Assembly: GCA_037042915.1 (NCBI GenBank)
Contig: CM073195.1
Coordinates: forward strand, 1,364,001-1,428,000
Length of the DNA stretch: 64,000 nucleotides
Source: Auricularia sp. M13
Lineage: Eukaryota; Basidiomycota; Agaricomycetes; Auriculariales; Auriculariaceae
Reading direction: 5' to 3'
Part shown: piece by piece, positions 55,277 through 64,000 of the stretch
How the letters are laid out: the number at the start of each line of letters is the position of its first letter
How positions within the stretch are numbered: the first letter of the stretch is position 1
Notes under the pieces: model-generated
What the model saw: the letters and a program-made list of their open reading frames with translations, nothing else
The model's database searches: none
What the model was told of the DNA's origin: nothing
Made by a program: the position numbers and the translations under genes

Positions 55277-55698
55277 ACTTGTTCGGTGTATACTCTATCG
55301 TCCCCTACGCGTCCTCTCTGCTTTCCTCCGCCCGTATCTCGCTTTCTCACACTCCCACTCCTCCTGCCTCCTTCCTTACCTCCGAACCTCCTCACTGCAC
55401 ATTTTACCCACGCTTGCTTGCCTGCGCTGTCATTGTTCCCTAGATCTCACACCTCGGCTTATTAGAACTGCATCTGTTGGACGGTTGAGCTTCCTATTTT
55501 GCGCGGATTAGGTGTCTTTTTGCGACGAGTCAGGCTCGTCCAAGCAGGCCTTGGAAGCACTGTATGTCAACAAAATTGCACTTCATGAGAACATGAGGCG
55601 CCCCCTGGCCTTCCTAGCCCGAGCTCAAACACAGATTGCGCGCCACTCACGGCCCCGCGCAGCCAAGTGAGAACTCCGACTCATGTCCACTGCTTGTC
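55277..55698. other. intergenic, no gene recognised
   Basis: Spacer of about 420 bp, pyrimidine-rich near 55.32-55.45 kb, between two plus-strand genes. No gene recognised. Confidence 0.5.
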
Positions 55699-58600
55699 AT
55701 GAGTTCCACACCTCCAAAACAACCTTCAGCTTCAGCCGCCAAATCTCGTACCAGAGTAGATGTCCTGCTCACGCATGCGGAAACGGTCGCGCGTTTCGTA
55801 GCCGAAGGCGTGAGCGGCAGTGGCGTCAAGGGGCTCGAGGGCCCGATGAAGACAGTCGTCGGCATAATTGTGCACATCAAGGTGCGCATTATCTGTCGCA
55901 ATTTCCACTCGGTTGTCACTTGAGCTACGTTCGCTTTAGAGGGCCCAGGATAACACCGCAGCCTGCAAGAACGTCGTCAGCCAAATCGACTCGCTGATCA
56001 ACACGCTGAAAGCGGCGGCCGACACCGTTCAGGCTCAGGTGGAGGCAGACGCTGTCCCCGCGGCGCGTGTGCAAGATAAACTGGGCTCGTCGGCGGAATT
56101 CACGAAGAGGATTAAGGAGCTGCAGCAGTAAGTACAGTTCCTTTGCGCTGTCTGCGACGGCGCAGTGCTGAGCGCACTGCCTCTGCGGCCCGCAGGCGCT
56201 TGGACGCTGTCAACGCCGATGCGGCGAAGCTGCAGAAACAGTCGCGGTTGAAGCGCATTGCGCTTTCGGACCGGAATGCGGCCATCCTGCAAGGCATGTC
56301 CGAGAGCCTTCGAGTGGCTCGCGACGATTTCATGGTGAGTTTCTCCCCTAACAGTAGACAGCGGCATCTCGTCGATTGCTGACGTCTGCGTCGACGGCGA
56401 TCAGCTCACCGGACAATTGGCTATCGAGATTATCGTCCGGGACCTGGCAGCGGAAGTTGACGTTGGCAAGGAGCGTCAGAAGGCCACCGGTCAGTGCATC
56501 TTGTATGGCCTGCGCTTTCCACGGCTCCCCACTCAAAGGTAGCGCTCAGAACTAGCTTCAGCACTGGAGAAGCTGCCTTTTGCAGATGCTAGCTACAGAG
56601 CCAGCGTGCACGCACGCCATGGCCGACTTCTTGCGGGCACACGCGTACAGTTGCTACAGGAGTTGGACGACTGGGCCACGTCAGTCTCTGGCCCGCATGC
56701 GGACAATGATTGTCCATTCTTCATCCTCAGCGGCGGCGCCGGCACGGGCAAGTCGACGGTCGCCTACGAGGTCGCCCAGCGAGCTGAGACAGCCGGCCGG
56801 CTAGGCGCATCGTTCTTCTTCATGCGCGGAGCGGCGCTTCTCAGCAGCACGGAGGTTGTCTTTCCGACGCTTGCACGCCAGCTCGTCACCAACATTCCCG
56901 GCCTTCGACGCACGGCGCTTCCGAGAATCAACGAGCACCTGAAACACGGCGCGCGCCAGAACATGGACCAGCAGGCGAAAGACCTTTTCGTGTCTCTGCT
57001 CTCTGACCTGCCACCTGACCACCCTCCCGTTGTGCTCGTGATCGACGCGGTCGATGAATGCACGGAGTCTGCTCAGGAACTCGTCCCACGAATGCTGTTC
57101 CTCATGCGGGACGCGCTGTCCGCCATTGCCTGCCCCATTCGCGTCCTCGTCACGTCGCGTCCGGAGGTTCACATCGAGGATGCGTTCCGATCCGTGAAGT
57201 TCGCAACTCACGCTCAGAAATTCCGCCTTCAGGAGATTCCGCGGCATGCAATCGATGCCGATATACGCTTATTTTTTCGGACTGCGCTCGCTGAACTGCC
57301 CGAGTCCAGTCAACGACCGCTCTTTATCACGTACCCTGACGCCGTAGAGGATCTGGTCGATCTCGCTTCGGGGCTTTTCATATACGCTGCTACTTCTATA
57401 GAGCTCCTGAAGCAATATCGACGCGCACATATCGTTCGTGGAATTGAGAAGTTGCTCGCCACTCGGGGCACTTCTAAAGTTCCGCTTCAGCGCTTGGATG
57501 ATCTATACACTGTCGTTCTTTCCACCGCGTTCCCTCCCGACGTTCTTGCCGAGCAACAGGGCAGCATACGGGCGATCCTGGGATGCATTTCGGTGCTCCA
57601 AGACCATATTGCACCTCTGGCTCTCTCAGTTCTCATGGGCATGAGCCTCGACCACGATGTCCTTCCCATTCTGGAAAGACTCAAAGCAGTAATCAGCGTT
57701 GAGCCCGATGACCCCAACATTCCCATGCGCCCGTTGCACGCCAGCTTCGGCGAGTATCTAGCCGACCCTGCCCGCTGCGCCGACCCGGAATTCTATGTCG
57801 ATCCAGCCTCGCACCATGCTGCCATTGCGCACAACTCTTTATCCCTACTTCAGAGACCGAATACTCTTGTTCGGAATATCTGCCGGTTGCCTGATCCTAC
57901 AGCACTCAAAAACGAGATCGAGAATCTGACGGTACTGATTGACAAGTACATTCCGCTGGCAGTACAATACGCTTGCACCTACTGGGTTGTCCACGCTGCT
58001 CTATCTTCTGATGTGCCAGGTTTCCTCCAGGTCTTGTCTCGTTTTTGTGATACGCTGCTGCTTGAATGGCTGGAAGCCATCTCTTTCCTCGACAGTGTTG
58101 ATTATGCGGTCCGCTGGCTCCCCCTGCTATTGAAAAAACATGCGGTGAGTCCCGTCTATCTGTTGCTATATGGTGTAGAAATCAGGAGGCTTATTTCGCC
58201 ATAGTCTCCGAATTATCAAGGTCTATCGGCCTTGCTTCATGACGCTTTCCGAATTGCTCTTGAGTTCTCTCCCGCCATCAAAGCATGCCCAGAGCAGGTA
58301 TACCTCTCCGCGCTGCCTTTCACGCCGTCGACAACGCAGCTCAGGCTGCTGTATGATCATGTCACATCGGACAATCGGGCCATGCGATGCCCTGCGGTCG
58401 TCCTTGACAGTTGGTCGCCGTGGCTCGATATCGAGCCAAATGGTCCAGCGGGTCTAGATATAGATACCATCACTGAGGTTCACGTTGCGCCGCACGGCAG
58501 GTGGGTCGCCACATGTGGGTCAGCAGACGGTGCCATCCACCTGTGCAGTCCAGATACAGGTGCCGTCATTCAATCCATACATCCCCAGGTCGACTATGTT

Positions 58601-60337
58601 GAACACATCGACGTCGCGTCTAATGGCCTCAGGATCCTATGTCTCTCCATGGAGAACGTCTGTATCGTCAGTACGCGCTCAGGTGCGGTGCTTCAGGAGC
58701 TCAGCGAGAGAGTCGACTCAGCTACTCCATCGCGTGCGGTCTTCGTGCTAGAGGATAGGGCGGTTCTTATTTGCTTCACCAACACAGAGACAGAGGAAGC
58801 AATGCTTTACATCTGGGACCCAGATGCGCAACGTCTAACAAAGATCGACTGCATGTCGGGCAGGATCGTTGAGCCTTACCCTTCTATCGCTGTGTCCGAC
58901 AACGGTCAACGGGTAGCAGTCTCGGACGACGTTACGCAACGTCCGCCCACTTTCGTGACCAGCATTGTCGATCTGACGTCGACCACCTTAGTCCGACAGT
59001 TTCAGGATTCGTCGGCAGGTGTATGCTTCGTTCCAGGCCAGGACGCAGTCCTTCTCGCACAGCACGGGTCTCTCTGTAAATGCGATATCTCGTCGGGGGC
59101 CATTCTGCATGACTTTGGCATTGAGGCCGTCGGCCTGGAACATCTGGCAGTCTCGAGGGACGGTGGTACGATCGTTTCGCTTATTCTCAACGAGCCGAAT
59201 CCGTCCACGATCCATATCTGGTCGGAGAGCGGAATCAACTACAGACTTCCCATGGGTGACCTTAACTACTTTAGCCTTTCCCCAGACGGCAGGGTCCTCG
59301 CTCCAGTCGTCTCCAAGGCGGCCTGGAGACTCATTGATATCTCGAGCACAATCCCCAATGCACCGTCTGCAGTCCAAGTAAACCACTACGCTATTGGGAT
59401 ATCCTACAAAAGCTCACTGGTCGCACTTGCGTCACCGGTGGAGCTACGGCTGTACAATCCTACCGGCGCCTTTCTGCGTTCTCTACCACTGGCTTCACCA
59501 AGCTCACCTGTCTCGACCCCTCTGACCGAATTGATCCCGAAGGGTCTGGTATTTAACCACGCAACAGACCTTGTTGTAGTGGTACGCGGGACTCACCTTT
59601 GCATATGCGATATTCGTAGCACACGTGCGCAACGACACATCACGTTGCCGATAACTGCCGTTCGCGATAACCTTCGTCGTCTGGGAGTGCCCAACCCAGA
59701 CAAAGAGACGCCAGTTTTTGGCAGCGCGACCTTCACCCCTGACGATTCAGAACTTGTTGTGCTGATCGACCTCAAGACGGTCATCATGCCCGGCGTGCTA
59801 TGTCTCACTTCATGGGACGTAGCTACGGGTTCGCTGCGTCGTTTGTGGAGCGTTCTCTTGACAAGTGCTGGCCGCTCGTCCCCGAGTGTCTCGGCCCCCT
59901 TCTTCGGGCGCGACACTGCGTCGATGGACTACCGCCAGGCGCACAGACAGTGGTACAGGACGGCACAGATTTCGGATGCCAACCGCGCCCTTCATCTTTC
60001 GGTTGCCGATGAACGTGGCAATGTGTCGAATTACACAGTTCCTTGGTCGGTGTGGGGTAGCGAAGCGGCCGGTGACTCTGATCGGAATGCCGCCTTTGCA
60101 GAAGAGGAGGAGCGTATGCCAGACGAGGACTTCTACGTGTCTTCCGATGGTTGGATAGAGCGAGGCACGTCGAAGCGCCGAATCGGGTGGATCCCACCCT
60201 CGCGGCGTCCCATGGCGCACGCTTTCTTTCGTGCCATTGCTAGCCGAAGACACTTGCTTGCCATGGTCGTGTCCTCAGGATTATTGACCATTCTCAACAT
60301 GTCCACTTATGATCCCAGCGGCTGTTTCTCTGAATAG
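55699..60337 (+). CDS. NACHT-type NLR with N-terminal helical domain and C-terminal propeller
   Basis: This is a STAND ATPase of the fungal NLR kind, proposed to act in heterokaryon incompatibility or innate recognition. ATG 55699 starts MSSTPPKQPSASAAKSRTRV. The first exons encode a long helical region (LINTLKAAADTVQAQVEAD, RLDAVNADAAKLQKQSRLKR) resembling the MLKL-like/HeLo-like helical bundles common in such proteins. The NACHT domain follows: P-loop GGAGTGKST near 56732, Walker B VVLVIDAVDEC near 57035, then VLVTSRPEVHIED and a winged-helix-like section (MRPLHASFGEYLADP). An intron at about 58145-58203 leads to a C-terminal part with propeller-like repeats (VAPHGRWVATCGSADGAIHL, LSPDGRVLAPVVSKAAWRL) that are poor WD40 units. 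It ends at 60337. Walker motifs are complete; about five introns. Confidence 0.9.
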
Positions 60338-60403
60338 CATAGTAGCACCATCAGCACCTGTAGCACGCGTAGTGGCAGTTGTAGTTGTAGTAGTTGAAGT
60401 TGT

Positions 60404-60500
60404 AGACCCGATTTATATTCGTCCGCCTCGCTAGAGCCTAGCGCTTTAGCAATGGCCGTTATACTGTACGTCAAAAAATATGCGCCCGATGCTGCACAGA
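60404..60500 (-). pseudogene. copied fragment of MRT4 exon 3
   Basis: This 97-bp stretch matches 61613-61705 in the same orientation, sharing the long block TTCGTCCGCCTCGCTAGAGC and on to CTTTAGCAAT, with scattered changes. It covers most of MRT4 exon 3 and its 3' splice site region but no other exon. The reading frame is disturbed relative to MRT4, so it is a non-coding relic. Its position 1.1 kb downstream of the source exon points to a local duplication rather than retroposition. Confidence 0.85.
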
Positions 60501-60871
60501 AAGTTTGGCAGATGGCTATGCGACCTTGTTCAAAGTCGAGACGCCCAAAGATACGGTTGAGAGCAGGAGACGCTTTCCGATTCTTCCAGGCCTGTGACTT
60601 CCTGTCTTACAGGAAATACACGCAATGTAACCGTTCATATCAGCCACTCGAGCGCACGCCTCCGAGTCTCCGACTGGCCGGTTGATGGGGGAGACAGAGG
60701 ACCTGCAAACACTCGCAGACGCACCATCGTCCTTTTAAGTCGGGCGGGCCTGCCTGCCATCGATTTGAGCTAATTGGAGGACAGGTTATTCGAGCCAGCG
60801 CGCCGGGATCCGAATAAAGGTTGGTTCGTTGGTAAACTTGGACAAGCCATTCTCGCGTGCGGAATATACCG

Positions 60872-60915
60872 TCACGGGTACAACATGCTTCAGTCACGGG
60901 TACAACATGCTTCAG
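60872..60915. repeat. two tandem 22-bp units
   Basis: TCACGGGTACAACATGCTTC plus AG is repeated head to tail (60872-60893, 60894-60915), followed by a partial third TCACGTGCTTC. It lies in the 3' flank of MRT4. Confidence 0.9.
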
Positions 60916-61012
60916 TCACGTGCTTCCTGCGTAAGACGCTCATGTTCACAGGGACGCAACGTGGTAATAAGCCAAAAGATATGCGTTGTATGTACTTTTG
61001 TAGTAAAGATGC

Positions 61013-61982
61013 TCAAGAATCATCCATCCCTTCGTCCTCAATCTCAGCATCGTCCTGCCCGGCCTCGACTGGCTCGGGCGCGGCGAGCTCAACAACCGCG
61101 CCCGTTTCAGCGGACCACCGGCAGAGCAGGCGGACGCGGAACGTCGCCAGGCGCTCGCCGATGAGTTTTAATATTTGTGCCTGCAAGAAAGAAACAATAT
61201 GAGCACTAAAACAAAACGAGGCGGCCGAAGGAATTTGAAAACTTACCTGCTCGGCCGTCAACACGTCACCCTTTTTGCAAACTATGTGTGGCGCGGAGAG
61301 CGTGGGCACGCCGCGGTCTAAGCGCGTGCTGAGGCCTAGGCGACGCAGCTGCGGTTCCATGGTGTGTTGGAACTGCTCTGGCGGGTCGCTCTCGCGGTTC
61401 ATTATGGCGCCCGCGGGCAGCACGACTTCTCGCGTTGCCTTGTTGCCTGCGCGGGCGTAGTCCGCCTGGGAATAGTGCGCGAACCAGGCTTCCGTCTCTT
61501 CGGGGTCATGGTCGGTGAAGAATACACCGACGGGACCGCTAAAGTGCTGCACAACGGTTACTTGAACGACACGAGTGACTAGGGCGGAAACCGCACTGTT
61601 TTTAATTTAGAGAGACCCGGTTTGTATTCGTCCGCCTCGCTAGAGCCTAGCGCTTTAGCAATAACCGTCGTACGTCCAAAGAATATGCGCCCGGTGCTGC
61701 ACAGAATGAGCAGACTGCGGCGAGACCACTTGGATAACAGACTCTTTCCAGCGCACGCGGATGTCTTTCAGGTAGGTATTGCGCATGTTGGCGACCTGGA
61801 AGGCATAGCAGTACTTCCACTTGTCTGCACATTCCTGCAACTGAAATTCGAGTTACTATTCCGCTCGATGTTCACGCAGAGACTGCTGGGCTTACAATCG
61901 TAATGTGGTTGGCTTTGTTCTCGCGGGTCTTCTTGTCGACCTTGGTGAGCGACACCACCTTGGCCTTCTTCGAGCGCGGCAT
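61013..61982 (-). CDS. MRT4: ribosome assembly factor MRT4, L10-like
   Basis: Mrt4 is the nucleolar paralog of ribosomal stalk protein P0 and holds its site on pre-60S particles until late maturation. ATG 61982 gives MPRSKKAKVVSLTKVDKKTR, the family N-terminus, then ENKANHITI. After an intron come QECADKWKYCYAFQVANMRN and TYLKDIRVRWKES, then exon 3 (about 61597-61696) with GRIFFGRTTVIAKALG. After the next intron come QHFSGPVGVFFTDHDPEETE, ATREVVLPAGAI, MEPQLRRLGLSTRLDRGVPT and CKKGDVLTAEQ. The last exon has AQILKLIGERLATFRVRLLC and an acidic tail (AEIEDEGMDDS) ending at 61013. Five or so exons. All conserved blocks are present and the length, about 240 residues, is normal. Confidence 0.92.
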
Positions 61983-62809
61983 CGTGTAGCGTGCAAAAGG
62001 AAAATCTGGGAAGCGCCCGGTAATTCCCGCATCTTGCCTCCTTTGCTCGCCACCCGCAAGGAAATTTATGCTCAGGACTTCAGGCAGCTCCAAAATCCGG
62101 CATAAATCAGTTCCAATATTAAAGCGCTTCTTTTCATCGAGGCAGGAACTATGAGCCGTCTCAACCAGCCCTTCTGGCGACTCGCATCACTACGCACATT
62201 CACCAGTCTTCGGTCTCTGTCTTCTGCACGGCAAGACTCAATACCATGCGCACATAAAGGGCGCGGTTGGGCACATCAAGCACATGCGCTAATCTTGGGT
62301 TTTATATGCTGACGCGGAAGCTCTGGTCCTTGCACATAAACCATCTCGTGTTGGTTCACCATTACGCCCAGCGGTATATTTTTGTCCCTGTGCTGCCGTC
62401 ATAAGGCAATGAATCAATGGAACGGAGGTTGTGCAGATTTTAGCAGCAGGGCCTGTATGCGGCACGCATTCGACTTGGTATGTAAGTAGAATTTCTGCGG
62501 CTCATAGTTGTTCGCTGATATTGCATATGCTCTCTCTTTTGAGGCTTGCGCCAAACTGCTTGTCGGATGCCACTTAGAAAGCAGGAGCCGGCCGTCCGAC
62601 TTGCATGTTGTCCATTTTCAATGTGCTGTCCTCGTCGCGGTTGCCGAGTTCTTGCCCGGCTACGTTACCCTCCGGATCGTGTGTGAAGGCCGGTATGGCG
62701 GGAGCATTTTTTATGTTTCGGGCTCTATATGCTCAGACGATCTTCAGGACAGCCGGAGTGCTTAAAGGCACGATGACTTGACACGGCTCCTCGACATCGT
62801 TGTATCACG
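61983..62809. other. intergenic between divergent MRT4 and glyoxal oxidase genes
   Basis: Shared upstream region. No clear TATA element or RNA gene seen. The last 300 bp are AT-poorer near the oxidase start. Confidence 0.5.
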
Positions 62810-64000
62810 ATGGTGCCGCTTCTTTTATCTCTTGTGGGATTTGCAGTCGCGTCGCAGGCCTCGGCAGCCCTCCCTCAATGGCGCTTCGACCTCAAGGAAG
62901 CAACCTCCGGCATCGTTGCTCTCGAGGCTATTGTCGTCAGCCCGACGCTCGTGATATTCTTTGACCGCGCTTCAGACGACCCTCTTCAGATCAACAATCA
63001 TTCTGCATGGGGTGCGCTCTGGAATCTCGAGACGAGTACGGTGCAGCCCCTTGACGTGCTCACCAACTCTTTCTGCGCGAGCGGCGCTCTTTTGAGCAAC
63101 GGATCCATGGTAAGCTTAACAACCTCGAAATTTCCACATCACAACTTGAAGTCTCAACCGCTCACAGGTCAGCTTGGGCGGGGATCCGCGTCTGTTTGCC
63201 GGCAATCCAGCCATTCAGCCCCACGGAAACATGGGCATACGTATCTTCGAACCCTGCGCATCCCCCACAGGAGAAGGGTGCACATTGTTCGAGGATCCCG
63301 CAACCCTCCACCTCGCCGAAAACCGCTGGTACCCGTCGTCCCTCCGCATTTTCGACGGTAGCCTCATGATCGTTGGCGGAACGCATGTCAATGCCAATTT
63401 CTACAACGTGGATCCTGCCAACTCATTCGAGTTCTTCCCTCCAAAGGACGGAGTAAGTACCGAGTCTTGCATGGCGTGTTTTGCTATTGTTAATGCGAAG
63501 TATGCAGGGCGTGCCCCGTCCGTCCGCATTCCTGGAGCGTAGTCTTCCCGCAAATCTGTTTCCACGGTAAGGCAGCCTCGTCGTACTCCGCAAGACTCTC
63601 ATCACTCTTCAGGGTCTTTGCTCTTCCTGATGGCCGTGTCTTCATGGTCGCTGGTAACCAGTCCATCATCTATGACATTGAAAAGAACACGGAGACTATC
63701 TTGCCCGACATTCCCAACGGCGTGCATGTTACCAACCCTCTTGACGGTAGTGGTATCCTTTTGCCGCTGTCGCCACCGGATTACACCCCTGAAGTCCTCA
63801 TCTGCGGCGGTCTTGTAACCGATACGTCTCTCCCGCCATCGCAACTTTCGTCCCAGAATACTGCCAGCACTCAGTGCAGTCGTATCATGCTCACCGACGA
63901 AGGAATCAAACGTGGGTGGCAGGTCGAGCATATGCTAGAGCCGCGCACCATGCCCGAACTCGTCCACCTCCCGAATGGCCAAGGTATTGTGGAGCTCCGT
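62810..64000 (+). CDS. glyoxal oxidase / copper radical oxidase, 5' part
   Basis: An extracellular copper radical enzyme that oxidises small aldehydes and produces H2O2 for lignin-degrading peroxidases in wood-decay fungi. ATG 62810 begins a signal peptide ([19 protein letters not shown]). Then [12 protein letters not shown], whose Cys is the likely partner of the Tyr-Cys crosslink, [19 protein letters not shown] and [20 protein letters not shown], with the Tyr of RWYPSS matching the radical site. [20 protein letters not shown] and [20 protein letters not shown] follow, matching the conserved copper-ligand Tyr region except that the Met-Pro-Glu block is followed by LVHLPNGQ. Short introns at about 63110-63169 and 63453-63508. 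The gene continues past the window end, so the C-terminal His ligands cannot be checked. Confidence 0.9.

Larger units (their letters stand above)
60338..61012. other. intergenic between convergent NLR and MRT4 genes
   Basis: It contains a fragment copied from the adjacent MRT4 gene and a 22-bp tandem repeat (both listed separately), plus a GTTGTA-rich tract near 60375-60405. No gene recognised. Confidence 0.6.

Overview
The window looks like a stretch of a filamentous basidiomycete nuclear genome, most likely an Agaricomycete. The signs are many multi-exon genes with very short introns (about 40-60 nt, GT-AG), a glyoxal oxidase gene, a NACHT-type NLR, FunK-like kinase remnants, and lineage-typical membrane-protein families (single-pass proteins with a beta-rich ectodomain, and a multi-pass family with the SPEDA and LTLHHA motifs). 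All exon models were read by eye from frame, splice motifs and homology, so boundaries are approximate unless stated.

Layout. 1-4.56 kb holds no recognisable gene. 4.56-20.2 kb is a run of plus-strand genes: a PI-PLC-like phosphodiesterase, a TANGO2/NRDE protein, three paralogous single-pass membrane proteins (the second and third lie on a recent tandem duplication of about 2.5-2.7 kb), a short-chain dehydrogenase, and a base-exchange type phosphatidylserine synthase. 21.0-23.2 kb (minus) carries a GC-rich gene of unknown function with a Pro-rich segment and a C-terminal coiled coil. 23.2-28.7 kb is a repeat-rich intergenic zone with a 540-bp TA-flanked inverted-repeat element and dispersed repeats.

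28.7-35.3 kb (minus) is a kinase gene hit twice: by a young, whole-looking Ty1/Copia element (29416-34009, 5-bp target duplication) and by an 861-bp foldback element (34341-35201, TA target duplication). On both sides of each insertion the kinase frame is still open and continuous. 36.0-48.7 kb holds a small unknown gene, an MFS sugar transporter, two membrane-protein genes and an S9 dipeptidyl peptidase whose intron carries a 202-bp MITE. 49.0-55.3 kb holds a second, unrelated PI-PLC-like secreted protein, a Dsc3-like ubiquitin-ligase subunit and a GPI-anchored secreted protein. 55.7-60.3 kb is a NACHT NLR with a degenerate C-terminal propeller, followed by MRT4 (with a stray copied fragment of one of its exons) and the 5' half of a glyoxal oxidase running off the window.

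I see no operon-like system. Related functions in the window are lipid metabolism and signalling (two PLC-like proteins, PS synthase), secreted or wall-associated proteins, and innate-immunity-like NLR biology. The most distinctive observations are the doubly interrupted kinase gene, the recent membrane-protein duplication with an ambiguous GC-AG intron, the NLR, and several distinct TA-flanked MITE-like elements.
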